DNA from: AE-B3B sp964543295
GTDB taxonomy: Bacteria > Aerophobota > Aerophobia > Aerophobales > AE-B3A
Length of the DNA stretch: 64,000 bases
Reading direction: 5' to 3'
NCBI GenBank assembly: GCA_964543295.1
Contig: CAZIXA010000003.1
Span: 41,425 to 105,424 of the forward strand
Part shown: one piece after another, positions 51,432-60,140 of the stretch
Position numbering within the stretch: position 1 is the first letter of the stretch
How the letters are laid out: each line of letters opens with the position of its first letter
Notes under the pieces: generated by a model
Seen by the model: the letters and a program-made list of their open reading frames with translations, nothing else
Told to the model about the DNA's origin: nothing
Database searches by the model: none
Made by a program: the position numbers and the translations under genes

Positions 51432-52367
51432 ATGAAAAACAAAAGATCAAGGTCGATGTCATTGATACTAATGGGTATTCTCATATTGACAGGTCTCAGT
51501 GGACTGAGTGAGGTCTCGTTGGGTAATGAGTTTCCGTTGGTCGTTGCAGACGATTTAGGAAGGAATGTGACCATAGTCAGCCAACCGCAGAGCATAATAT
51601 CGCTCGCTCCTTCAAATACAGAAATACTTTTTGCCTTAGAGCTGGGAGATAGGGTCATGGCAGTTTCAGAATATTGTAATTACCCATTAGAAGCTCAAAA
51701 TAAAATAAAAATTGGGGGTTTTTCCGCGATTAACATCGAAAAAGTTGTTGATTTGAGACCAGATTTGGTTCTTGCTACTGGAGGTGTACAGGAAGTTGTT
51801 GTGGAAGAATTGGAAAGACTTGGCCTGACAGTGATAGCCTTGGATGCTAAGAATATTGAGGATGTCCTTAAAAACATAAGATTGGTGGGAAAGGCGGCCG
51901 GACAACTGAAAGCTGCTGAAAAGCTCACAGTTAGCTTGGAACAAAGGATTAAGGCTGTGACTGATAAGACCGAGAATCTACCAGAGAGTCAAAGGGCGAG
52001 AGTCTTTTACGAGGTTCAAGACGAGCCTTTGATGACAGCAGGTCCAGGAACATTTATTGACGACTTAATTCATCTGGCTGGAGGAGTTAATATTGCCTCG
52101 GATGCCGCAGCCAAATATCCTGTATATAGCTTAGAGACACTAATCGAACGCAATCCAGAGGTGGTTATTATTTCTTTCTGGCATGGTAGTATCCCAGCCT
52201 CGGTTGAGGGAGTAAAAAGTAGGAAAAGATGGCAAAACGTAGAGGCAGTTAAAAACAATCGTGTATATGGGATTAATGCAGACATCGTCTCTCGTCCTGG
52301 TCCCAGAATAGTAGATGCATTAGAAGAGCTAGCCAGCTACATACATCCAGAATTGTTTAAAAAATAA
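51432..52367 (+). CDS. btuF: Corrinoid ABC transporter substrate-binding protein
   Basis: About 311 residues from the ATG at 51432; starts at 51396 (TTG) or 51417 are possible. Signal peptide MSLILMGILILTGLSG. Helical-backbone periplasmic binding fold: RNVTIVSQPQSIISLAPSNT, EILFALELGDRVMAVSEYC, TAGPGTFIDDLIHLAGG, SRPGPRIVDALEELA. Delivers B12 or cobinamide to the permease encoded next. Confidence 0.92.
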   Translation: MKNKRSRSMSLILMGILILTGLSGLSEVSLGNEFPLVVADDLGRNVTIVSQPQSIISLAPSNTEILFALELGDRVMAVSEYCNYPLEAQNKIKIGGFSAINIEKVVDLRPDLVLATGGVQEVVVEELERLGLTVIALDAKNIEDVLKNIRLVGKAAGQLKAAEKLTVSLEQRIKAVTDKTENLPESQRARVFYEVQDEPLMTAGPGTFIDDLIHLAGGVNIASDAAAKYPVYSLETLIERNPEVVIISFWHGSIPASVEGVKSRKRWQNVEAVKNNRVYGINADIVSRPGPRIVDALEELASYIHPELFKK

Positions 52368-52384
52368 GCACCGGGAGGTGAGGA

Positions 52385-53434
52385 TTGGATACCCATTACC
52401 TTAAAAAATTTTTCCATTGGAAGTTAATTATAACTTACCTTACAGTAATCTTGGGATTAACTGTTGTTCTAGCAACAACTCTTGGCGCTGCACGCATATC
52501 TCCACTTGTTGTTTTAAAAATATTAATGGCCAAATTGCCTTTGATAAATAATCTAGTTATTCCTACCTGGTCAATTGGTGAAGCCACCATAATTCTTCAG
52601 ATTCGACTGCCGAGGATTATACTGGGGATGCTAGTAGGAGCAGCTCTTGGTATTGCAGGAACAGCTATGCAGGGATTGTTCAAAAATCCCATGGCAGACC
52701 CCTATATTATGGGGATCTCATCTGGCGCTGCCCTGGGGGCAATCTTTACCATAGTTTTTGGGCTGACCATATTTGGCATGTACACCATACCTTTAATAGC
52801 TTTTGTAGGTGCCGTCGCCGCTATTTTCTTAGTTTATAACATCGCCTCTGTTAGAGGAAAGCTACCTGTTAGTACCCTCCTACTCGCCGGAATAGCGGTA
52901 ACTCTTTTCTTATCAGCCATCATCTCTTTTTTGATGTATACAGCCGGTGAGAAATTACACGGAATTGTATTTTGGCTGATGGGAGGACTTTGGGGGCGAA
53001 ACTGGAATCATGTTATGATGGCATTTCCATTCATATGCTTTGGTTCAATTCTCATTTATATCTTTGCCAGGGATTTGAATGTAATACTTCTTGGGGAGGA
53101 GCCGGCCCAACATCTGGGAATAGAGGTAGAAGCCCTGAAGAAAATCATAATACTTTCCACTTCCTTGATTACTGCCGCTGCTGTATCAGTAAGTGGAATA
53201 ATCGGATTTGTGGGTCTCGTAATACCCCATATTATGAGAATTTTGGTAGGGCCTGATCATAGAGTCCTTTTGCCAAGCTCTGCTTTAGTAGGGGGAATTT
53301 TCCTGATTTGGGCTGACACTCTGGCGAGAACAATTATTGCCCCTACAGAAATACCTGTAGGTATAATCACAGCACTTTTTGGTGCTCCCTTCTTTATATA
53401 CCTTTTGCGAACAAGAAAGAGGTCGATGCTTTAA
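52385..53434 (+). CDS. btuC: Corrinoid ABC transporter permease
   Basis: 349 residues from TTG, with GGGAGG nine bases before. FecCD/BtuC family with about ten membrane helices; QIRLPRIILGMLVGAALGIA and GLFKNPMADPYIMGISSG near residue 100 are the hallmarks, and GEEPAQHLGIEVEALKK is the coupling region. Between btuF (17-base gap) and btuD (12-base gap). Confidence 0.95.
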   Translation: MDTHYLKKFFHWKLIITYLTVILGLTVVLATTLGAARISPLVVLKILMAKLPLINNLVIPTWSIGEATIILQIRLPRIILGMLVGAALGIAGTAMQGLFKNPMADPYIMGISSGAALGAIFTIVFGLTIFGMYTIPLIAFVGAVAAIFLVYNIASVRGKLPVSTLLLAGIAVTLFLSAIISFLMYTAGEKLHGIVFWLMGGLWGRNWNHVMMAFPFICFGSILIYIFARDLNVILLGEEPAQHLGIEVEALKKIIILSTSLITAAAVSVSGIIGFVGLVIPHIMRILVGPDHRVLLPSSALVGGIFLIWADTLARTIIAPTEIPVGIITALFGAPFFIYLLRTRKRSML

Positions 53435-53446
53435 GAGGTTATGATA

Positions 53447-54706
53447 ATGCAATCAGTCACCCTCCGAATTAACAATATTGCCTGTCGCTATGACGCCGCA
53501 AATGTTTTAGAGAATATTGATTTTTCTGCTAGGGGAGGTGATTTTATAGGGGTTATAGGACCGAATGCATCAGGTAAGTCAACTTTGCTTAAGAGTATCA
53601 GTAAAGTGTTAAAGCCGCATACAGGAGTGGTCCTTCTAAATGAAAGGGATGTCTACACTTTTAAAAGTGCTGAAATAGCTAAAAATTTAGCAGTAGTACC
53701 CCAGGAATCTGTGATTAGTTTTGCCTTTACAGCATTAGATGTTGTTCTTATGGGAAGGACTCCTCATCTGAATAGATTTGAAATGGAAAGCACGCAAGAC
53801 CTCATCATTGCCCAAAAATCGATGGAGCTAACCAATACCTGGTACCTTGCCGAAAGACCTATTGATACGTTAAGTGGGGGTGAAAAACAAAGGATTATTA
53901 TTGCTAGGGCTCTTACTCAGGAGCCTAGAGTTCTTTTGCTTGATGAGCCAACAGATCATCTGGACATAAACCACCAGATAGAGATATTAGACCTCATTAA
54001 GAGATTGAGTAAAGAAAAGGAAATGGTTGTCGTAGGTGTTTTCCACGATCTCAATATTGCCTCGCAGTATTGCGACAGATTGATCCTGCTTCACAAAGGG
54101 AGGATATTTGCAGCCGGTGGAGCAGGAGATGTTCTTACTGGAGAAAACATAGAAAAGGTATATGGAGTAAAAGTCACTGTTAAACAAGATGATATTTCAG
54201 GTAAATTGCTTATTCATCCTCAAAGAAAAAGGATGATTAAAGAAGCTAAGGCCAAAGTCCATGTAATAGCAGGTTCTGGTAGTGCAGTCTCATTAGTGAA
54301 CGAGTTGGTGGATAATGGTTATAATGTTAGTCTGGGTGTAATAAATATAGGAGACTCTGATTATGTTGCTGCCAAGGCTTTAGAACTAGACATTGTCGAA
54401 GAAAAGCCTTTTTCCCCGATAACCAAGGAAAACTATGAGAAAAATCTTGAATTAATTAAACAAGCAGATTATGTGATATTGACAAATATACCCATCGGAT
54501 TTGCCAACATAAAGAATCTAAAGGCAGCCGGAGAGGCTCAAAATTTGATCATTGTAGAAAAAGAACCAATTGAAAAAAGAGATTATACTGAAGGAGAAGC
54601 AACCAAGCTTTACCATGAGTTAAAAGCCAACGCTGCTCTGGTGAAAAATTCGCATGGTGTTCTGGACACGTTAAAGTCAATGGAAAGTGGGGTTCATCAT
54701 GAGTAG
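53447..54706 (+). CDS. btuD: Corrinoid ABC transporter ATPase with a C-terminal extra domain
   Basis: 419 residues from the ATG at 53447; an ATG at 53441 is closer to the ribosome site. ATPase domain (1-255): Walker A GPNASGKSTLLKS, signature LSGGEKQR, Walker B LLLDEPTDHLD, HDLNIA switch. A further 160 residues (AKVHVIAGSGSAVSLVNELV, then LGVINIGDSDYVAAKAL, and VILTNIPIGFANIKNLKAAG) form an alpha/beta domain not found in typical BtuD. Its function is unknown; it may bind a nucleotide or corrinoid. Confidence 0.92.
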   Translation: MQSVTLRINNIACRYDAANVLENIDFSARGGDFIGVIGPNASGKSTLLKSISKVLKPHTGVVLLNERDVYTFKSAEIAKNLAVVPQESVISFAFTALDVVLMGRTPHLNRFEMESTQDLIIAQKSMELTNTWYLAERPIDTLSGGEKQRIIIARALTQEPRVLLLDEPTDHLDINHQIEILDLIKRLSKEKEMVVVGVFHDLNIASQYCDRLILLHKGRIFAAGGAGDVLTGENIEKVYGVKVTVKQDDISGKLLIHPQRKRMIKEAKAKVHVIAGSGSAVSLVNELVDNGYNVSLGVINIGDSDYVAAKALELDIVEEKPFSPITKENYEKNLELIKQADYVILTNIPIGFANIKNLKAAGEAQNLIIVEKEPIEKRDYTEGEATKLYHELKANAALVKNSHGVLDTLKSMESGVHHE

Positions 54707-54731
54707 AAAAATGGGGACGTGATTATTTTTT
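54701..54731. repeat. REP-like element, copy 3
   Basis: GAGTAGAAAAATGGGGACGT then GATTATTTTTT, matching copy 1 with one inserted G. It overlaps the btuD stop codon (TAG). Confidence 0.8.
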
Positions 54732-54749
54732 CTTTTATTAGTTAATTAC

Positions 54750-54799
54750 TGAGTGCTGAAAGCTGATAGCTGAAGGCTTTCGTGAGCATTCAGCGCTCA
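54750..54799. repeat. Inverted repeat TGAGTGCTGAAAGC...GCATTCAGCGCTCA
   Basis: The arms match at 12 of 14 positions around a 22-base loop. Further GCTGAT-type repeats run to about 54842. Looks like a small non-autonomous element between btuD and cobD. Confidence 0.6.
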
Positions 54800-54862
54800 C
54801 CATAAGTGTTCAGTAGGTTGCTGATTGCTGATCACTGATAACTGTTGAGGGGTTGTGTTAAG

Positions 54863-55954
54863 ATGAAAAGCAGCTATTCCCACGGAGGTAATCACAGGGA
54901 AGTAGCAAAAAGATATGGTCTTTTATCAAATGAGATTCTCGATTTTAGTGCCAACATAAATTCCTGGACAGACTCCGGAGGGATAGAAAAGACAGTAAGA
55001 GCTAATTTAAAGGATATTTACCATTATCCGGATCCTCAGTGTGCAGAGTCAATCAAACAGATTAGCCAGTATTTAGGTGTTGGTAGAGAAAATATTCTGG
55101 CTGGCAATGGGTCAACGGAACTTATATATCTGGCAGCTCGTGCTCTCCTGCCCCGAAGAGCTCTCATCTTTGCCCCTACTTTCTTCGAATATGAGCGGGC
55201 CTTAAAAGCCTGCTGGGGAGAGCCAAAATTTCTATTCCTTAAAGAAAGTCAGGGGTTCTCCGTCAGCATCCAAAAAATCATCAAGGCGATAAAAGATGTT
55301 GAAGCTGTTTTTATCTGCAATCCTAATAATCCGACGGGTACTTTTTTTCCGAAAGACAAGCTGTTTGAGCTGGTAAAGATAATCGAAGAAAGGAAGGTAA
55401 ACCTTATTTTAGATGAAAGCTACCTTGATTTTAAACATCCCGGGCAAAGTCTGGTAAGGGAAGCACAAGAAACTCATCACCTTCTTGCCTTAAGATCTTT
55501 CACTAAATTTTTTGCCCTGGCTGGTTTAAGGCTTGGCTACGGGGTTGGAGGAAGGCGCATAATTGAAAAAATGGCTCATTTTAAAGAGCCCTGGACAGTT
55601 AACTGTTTAGCCCAGGCTGTCGGTGCGTATCTATTGAGGGATGGAGAGAATAAAAAAAAGATCCGAGAAGTTGTACGCAAAGAAACTGAATTTTTATTTG
55701 GCCAGCTTTCCCGAATCACTGGCCTGAAGCCCTATCCTCCAGAAGCTAACTTCATTCTGGTCAAGATAGAAACAGAACTTTGTTCATCAAAGCTCCAGGA
55801 GGATTTGGCTCAAAAGGGTATCCTTATCCGAGATTGTAGTAATTTTGCTGGCCTTAACGACAAATTTTTTCGTGTGGCGGTTAGAAAAAGAGAAGAAAAC
55901 TTGAAATTGATTGACACGCTATCTCCCTTTTTGTCAGAGAAGACGTCGGATTAA
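54863..55954 (+). CDS. cobD: L-threonine-O-3-phosphate decarboxylase
   Basis: 363 residues from the ATG at 54863; TTG at 54845 is an alternative. PLP enzyme of the histidinol-phosphate aminotransferase fold. The N-terminal SYSHGGNHREVAKRYG and DFSANINSW are specific to CobD. VFICNPNNPTGTF, LILDESYLDF and the Schiff-base Lys in RSFTKFFALAGLRLGYG follow. Makes aminopropanol phosphate for the B12 linker. Its natural partner CbiB is deleted here. The last four bases overlap convergent gdhA. Confidence 0.92.
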   Translation: MKSSYSHGGNHREVAKRYGLLSNEILDFSANINSWTDSGGIEKTVRANLKDIYHYPDPQCAESIKQISQYLGVGRENILAGNGSTELIYLAARALLPRRALIFAPTFFEYERALKACWGEPKFLFLKESQGFSVSIQKIIKAIKDVEAVFICNPNNPTGTFFPKDKLFELVKIIEERKVNLILDESYLDFKHPGQSLVREAQETHHLLALRSFTKFFALAGLRLGYGVGGRRIIEKMAHFKEPWTVNCLAQAVGAYLLRDGENKKKIREVVRKETEFLFGQLSRITGLKPYPPEANFILVKIETELCSSKLQEDLAQKGILIRDCSNFAGLNDKFFRVAVRKREENLKLIDTLSPFLSEKTSD

Positions 55955-57201
55955 GGGTAAAGACCCCTTATTCTTGTGGCCTCAGCCACTCTTTCTATAG
56001 CTAGCATGAGAGATGCTTTACGCACACTGACACCTTTCTCCTGGCTGATGCGATAAACGTTATCAAAGGCTTTTCTCATTATGTCCCTAAGCTTCAGATT
56101 GACCTCTCTTTCCGTCCAAAAATAGGACTGTAGACCTTGGACCCACTCAAAATAGGAGACCGTCACTCCTCCAGCATTGGCCAGGATATCGGGAATGACG
56201 AGAATTCCTTTTTCCCCAAGGATTTTATCCGCCTCTGGGGTGGTAGGTCCATTAGCTGCTTCGGCGATAAGTTTTGCCTTTATTTTGTCAGCATTCTCCT
56301 CGGTAATCTGATCTTCAAGAGCTGCTGGAACTAAGATGTCACAATCTAAGGATAAAAGGTCCTCATTTGTAATTTCATCAGAACTGGTAAAATCAACCAC
56401 CGATCCTGTTTCTTTTTTGTGTTCATAAACCTTAACTGGATCGAGCCCTTTAGGGTTATAAATGCCTCCGCGAGAGTCACTCGCTCCAATGATCCTACAG
56501 CCCTGCTCGGATAAAAGATGAGCTAGATTCCATCCTACATTCCCATAACCCTGAATGACTACTCTCTGGGCTGCTAGATCAAATCTTAAGACTTTAGCCG
56601 CATTCATCAGGCTGTACATAACCCCTCTTGAGGTGGCTGTATTCCTTCCTAAAGAACCTCCGATAGAGATAGGTTTCCCGGTGACCACCTCAGGGACAGA
56701 GTAGCCCAAATTCATACTGTAGGTGTCCATAATCCAGGCCATAATCTGAGGATTAGTGTTAACATCAGGGGCAGGAATATCTTTTTCCGGTCCAATCATG
56801 GAGATGATCTCACTGACGTATCTTCGGGTAAGTTTCTCTATCTCAGGGAGCGATAGTTTTTTGGGATCACAGATAATACCTCCTTTAGCTCCTCCGTAAG
56901 GGATATTAACCACGGCACACTTCCAGGTCATCCACATAGCTAGTGCCCTTACCTCATCCAGACTAACAGAAGGATGATACCTTATGCCCCCTTTGGCCGG
57001 GCCTCGATTTACATTATGCTGAACTCTGAAGCCTGTAAATACGCGTATCTTCCCATCATCCATTTTTACCGGAATAGAGACAATAAGGCATCTTTTGGGA
57101 TTTCTTAGGATCTGGTGAATATCTGGATTAAGATCGATCTCTTTTGCTACCTCATCTAGCTGGCGAAGAGCCATCTTCCAGGGACTAAATTCATTCCTCA
57201 T
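55951..57201 (-). CDS. gdhA: Glutamate dehydrogenase
   Basis: 416 residues, hexameric type. PAKGGIRYHPSVSLDEVRAL near residue 73, catalytic Lys in PYGGAKGGIICDP near residue 105, PAPDVNTNPQIMAWIMD, and the dinucleotide fold VVIQGYGNVGWNLAHLL near residue 215. Interconverts glutamate and 2-oxoglutarate plus ammonia. Encoded directly downstream of a P-II gene (26-base gap), which suggests P-II control or co-expression. Confidence 0.96.
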   Translation of the reverse strand: MRNEFSPWKMALRQLDEVAKEIDLNPDIHQILRNPKRCLIVSIPVKMDDGKIRVFTGFRVQHNVNRGPAKGGIRYHPSVSLDEVRALAMWMTWKCAVVNIPYGGAKGGIICDPKKLSLPEIEKLTRRYVSEIISMIGPEKDIPAPDVNTNPQIMAWIMDTYSMNLGYSVPEVVTGKPISIGGSLGRNTATSRGVMYSLMNAAKVLRFDLAAQRVVIQGYGNVGWNLAHLLSEQGCRIIGASDSRGGIYNPKGLDPVKVYEHKKETGSVVDFTSSDEITNEDLLSLDCDILVPAALEDQITEENADKIKAKLIAEAANGPTTPEADKILGEKGILVIPDILANAGGVTVSYFEWVQGLQSYFWTEREVNLKLRDIMRKAFDNVYRISQEKGVSVRKASLMLAIERVAEATRIRGLYP

Positions 57202-57226
57202 TTTTTTCTTCCTTTGGTTTTTTCAC

Positions 57227-57568
57227 TTAATAAATAGCACTCTTCCCGACTTCAGCTGTCCTTATTCTCACCGCATCCTCCACTGGAAGGACAAATATCT
57301 TTCCTGCCCCGATGGTGTTTGACCTACAGAACTCTCTTATTTTGCCGATTACTCTGTCCACTATCTCCTCATCCACCACTATCTCTACTTTTATCTTGGA
57401 TAAAAACTTAACCTCTTTATTCATCTTCTCATCCTCAAGATATCCTCTCTGTCGACCAAAACCACGTACTTCACTCACGCTCATACCCTCAACTCCGGCT
57501 TTCACCAACTCGTCCTTGACCTCCTCAAGTTTAGAGGGCTTGAGAAAACACTCTATTTTCTTTAGCAT
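57227..57568 (-). CDS. P-II family protein with divergent T-loop (next to gdhA)
   Basis: 113 residues. N-terminal KKIECFLKPSKLEEVKDELV, B-loop region SNTIGAGKIFVLPVEDAVRI, C-terminal RIRTAE. The T-loop reads GRQRGYLEDEKMNKEVKF: both Tyr46 and Tyr51 equivalents are missing, and it is charged, unlike the other two P-II proteins here. Ligand contacts of the B- and C-loops are kept. It probably controls a different partner, perhaps the glutamate dehydrogenase encoded downstream (inference). Confidence 0.93.
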   Translation of the reverse strand: MLKKIECFLKPSKLEEVKDELVKAGVEGMSVSEVRGFGRQRGYLEDEKMNKEVKFLSKIKVEIVVDEEIVDRVIGKIREFCRSNTIGAGKIFVLPVEDAVRIRTAEVGKSAIY

Positions 57569-57670
57569 CTTTTGCTCCTTTTATACCTACTTAATCTATT
57601 TATACATTAGGCTAAGCACTGTTAAGAATATCTCGGGACTCTTCCCCTCCGTCGCTGTATGTCGTGAAAC

Positions 57671-57737
57671 GTGAGAGGCGAAACGTCAATTAAGCTCTCC
57701 AATCGTCTGCTTTTTTCTTTTCCTCGTCGCCTCTCAC
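57671..57737. repeat. Inverted repeat GTGAGAGGCGA...TCGCCTCTCAC
   Basis: Perfect 11-bp arms at 57671-57681 and 57727-57737, flanked by looser GTGAAACGT / ACGTCTCAC copies. A MITE-like insertion between the two P-II genes, close to the broken gdh copy. Confidence 0.65.
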
Positions 57738-57760
57738 TTCTTACGTCTCACCATTCACTT

Positions 57761-57937
57761 CTATAAGGCTCCGGCTACGCCATGATCGGTCCGGGGGAAG
57801 TCCTTCGATACGCGTCTAAATCTTCTCAATATTAATACATTTTTATGGATCCAGGGTTCAAGATCTATCCTCTTTGCAACCTCATCCAGTTGCTGATGAG
57901 CATGCTGCCAGGGATTTGTTTTTTTTCTTTTTCTCAA
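57761..57937 (-). pseudogene. N-terminal fragment of a second glutamate dehydrogenase gene
   Basis: 58 codons from a TTG that overlaps the P-II stop. NPWQHAHQQLDEVAKRIDLE parallels the gdhA N-terminus (SPWKMALRQLDEVAKEIDLN) and continues PWIHKNVLILRR before diverging into repeat-derived sequence and a stop. About 85 percent of a gdh is missing. It shows that this P-II gene once had its own gdh downstream. Confidence 0.75.
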
Positions 57938-58275
57938 TCAATGGCGATTCTCCCCCTTTCCTTGGTTCTTATCCTTAGAACGTCCTCAACCGGGATGACG
58001 AAGATCTTGCCCGCTCCTATTTTGTTGGTTTTAGCCAGGGACTGGATAGTACTTATCATCTCCTCCACCTTCTCCTCCTCGGTGACTATCTCCAGCTTTA
58101 TCTTGGGCAAAAGGCGTATAGGAGCATCAGGAGCATACTCCCCGGTGTATCCTCTTTGTTTTCCACATCCTTTCACCTCGGTTACCGTCATTCCCTCTAC
58201 CGCGATTTTCTTTAAAGCTTCTTTTACCTCCTCCAGCTTAAAAGGCTGAATTATACACTCTATCTTTTTTAGCAT
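57934..58275 (-). CDS. P-II family protein (third copy)
   Basis: 113 residues. KKIECIIQPFKLEEVKEALK, B-loop TNKIGAGKIFVIPVEDVLRI, C-terminal RIRTKERG. The T-loop GKQRGYTGEYAPDAPIRLLP keeps a Tyr46 equivalent but has proline at the Tyr51 position. The stop overlaps the start of a gdh remnant, indicating a former P-II/gdh operon. About 60 percent similar to the P-II at 57227-57568 by eye. Confidence 0.94.
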   Translation of the reverse strand: MLKKIECIIQPFKLEEVKEALKKIAVEGMTVTEVKGCGKQRGYTGEYAPDAPIRLLPKIKLEIVTEEEKVEEMISTIQSLAKTNKIGAGKIFVIPVEDVLRIRTKERGRIAID

Positions 58276-58726
58276 AAGTGCCTCTTTTTATTTTATCACA
58301 CACATCCAAATCACCTCATTATTTATTTGTGCCTTTTTTACCTCTCTTTCCAACCTTGTCTCCTTGGCAAAAAAGCTATTTTATCCATTTTGTCAACTAT
58401 AATTAAAATATGCCTCCCTTTGCTCGGCAAAGGGTTCAAGGTCTTAGTTCATTGAGTTTATTGGGTTTATCGAGTCGAAAGTTTTTTGCTTGCAACTTCA
58501 ATTGAGTAAGCCACAGGTGGTAGTCTGCGAAAACAAGCGCAACCTAAAGGTTGTGGCTACCATATCTTGATTCCTCGGACTCCTCTACGGAGAATGCCTC
58601 AATATATTCAGATCCTCTCGCACAGTTGTATGGAATTTTGAGATTCCGATGTTAAGATAATCACCTCTTATGAAGAAATTAAGAAAAACATCTTTTTAAA
58701 AACGGAACGAATTGTAGGAAGGGCTT
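58276..58726. other. Intergenic region with palindromic repeats
   Basis: 450 bases, no gene found. A perfect hairpin CCCTTTGC-TCG-GCAAAGGG lies at 58416-58434 and may end the upstream lar operon on the minus strand. A repeat with outer GGTAG/CTACC and inner AACCTAAAGGTT spans about 58519-58563, of a kind often dispersed in environmental genomes. Confidence 0.55.
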
Positions 58727-60103
58727 TTAGTTAACTACAGGTATGCCGTAGGGACCTTCTTTTACAAAGGCCATTTTAGGCTCTTTTGCTCTTCGCTTTA
58801 TCTTATCTATAGCATAAAATACTGCATTCTGCACCATCCTATCTATTTCTATGTTTTTCCCCTCTACAAAATCATAACCACTTTTACCTGGCAGTTTTTT
58901 TAAATCCTCAGGATTTATATTTGTTGTGCAGTAGATCAATCTATCAAAAGCTCCAACTTTTCTAAAAAACTGATCCCATTTTTGAACCTGCCATTGATCA
59001 GGAACAAATTGCCAGCTATCACTCTTAATGAACTCAGTAAACTTACCCGGATCTTTTTCCTTTAAAACTTTAATAACTTTTTTGTAATCATCTTTCCCTA
59101 TAGCCTCCTTATCACTGTTATGGGCAACTAAAACAACCATTCCTCCTCTTTTAATAATAGGAAGTGTTCCATAAGCTGCTTTTGCAGCTTGATAATGGTT
59201 AACAGCTACGCTTCCACCCTGAGTCAAGACCATATCGTATTCATGATCAACGGGAATAAGAGAATATTTTTTTATCTTTTTCACTGCTTTAAGATGAGCT
59301 TTTTCTAAATCACCGGCAAAAACCCCAGCTAATTTCATTTCACTATTTAACACAACATTTATACTGAAATCTACCCTTACCTTTCGGGCAACTTTTAAGG
59401 CAAAATTATGACAGGGGTTATTCCTTAGAATTAGGTTTGTAGCATTAGGATTATCCGTAAACTCAGCACCGTGAAAAACATAAGTAGCCTCCAGATTGAT
59501 AAGACCAGGACAAATTGCCTTTCTCCCGCCTGATACTCCTGCCATAAAATGAGGCTCTACCAAACCTGTGACAATATGAATATCTGCCTCTAAAAACTCC
59601 CTGTTTATCTTAACTGACACTCCATCTATATTACCGACATAATAAAGATTGGATGAGGTGCAACTGTGGTCTATTATCTCATATTTATCTGTTATAAACT
59701 TTCCAAAAGCCCCTTTTTTCCACTCATTGGATGTGGGTAGGTGAGTTCCAGTTCCCACTATAATCTTGATATTCTTAGCCCTTATCCCTACCTTTGTTAG
59801 TCTTTTTAAAATAGGTAAGAGCATCCCATCCTCTTTCTCTCCACTGAGGGGAACAGGTCTTGTGTTATCAGATACAGCTATGGCAACACTTACCTTTGAA
59901 GAAGATTTTTTGCAAGAAGTAACAATATCCTCTATGGGTAGGCTCCCTATGGGATTGGACAGAACATTCTCTATTTGTTGTTCAGGATTCTCTAAAGCGG
60001 CAACATATTCCATCTTTAATATCTCACACCAGGGAGGAACTTTTATCTGTAAAAAGTCTTTACCGTATTCCAGCTCAATCTGTTTCCATCTTGAAGTATT
60101 CAT
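58727..60103 (-). CDS. LarA-family racemase/epimerase, copy 2
   Basis: 458 residues. VSDNTRPVPLSGEKEDG near residue 78 (catalytic Arg), VGTGTHLPTS near residue 115 and PHFMAGVSGGRKAICPG near residue 185 (cofactor Lys) match LarA. Somewhat longer than LarA at the C-terminus. Last gene of an SDR, LarA, Fe-alcohol dehydrogenase, LarA operon. The substrate is probably an alpha-hydroxy acid other than lactate, since three paralogues lie in dehydrogenase operons. Confidence 0.88.
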   Translation of the reverse strand: MNTSRWKQIELEYGKDFLQIKVPPWCEILKMEYVAALENPEQQIENVLSNPIGSLPIEDIVTSCKKSSSKVSVAIAVSDNTRPVPLSGEKEDGMLLPILKRLTKVGIRAKNIKIIVGTGTHLPTSNEWKKGAFGKFITDKYEIIDHSCTSSNLYYVGNIDGVSVKINREFLEADIHIVTGLVEPHFMAGVSGGRKAICPGLINLEATYVFHGAEFTDNPNATNLILRNNPCHNFALKVARKVRVDFSINVVLNSEMKLAGVFAGDLEKAHLKAVKKIKKYSLIPVDHEYDMVLTQGGSVAVNHYQAAKAAYGTLPIIKRGGMVVLVAHNSDKEAIGKDDYKKVIKVLKEKDPGKFTEFIKSDSWQFVPDQWQVQKWDQFFRKVGAFDRLIYCTTNINPEDLKKLPGKSGYDFVEGKNIEIDRMVQNAVFYAIDKIKRRAKEPKMAFVKEGPYGIPVVN

Positions 60104-60140
60104 TTTAAACTTGAATTATCTCTTTTAATGCATTTATACT

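Noticed and set aside
57576..57592. GG-N10-GC sigma-54-like spacing before the P-II gene at 57568
   Set aside because: The -24 and -12 elements do not resemble TTGGCA/TTGC, and the match overlaps the ribosome site.
57845..58249. 134-codon plus-strand frame
   Set aside because: It is the antisense shadow of the third P-II gene.
58416..58434. Perfect hairpin as a P-II regulatory switch
   Set aside because: It has no overlap with the ribosome site or a promoter; a terminator or repeat role for the upstream lar operon is simpler.
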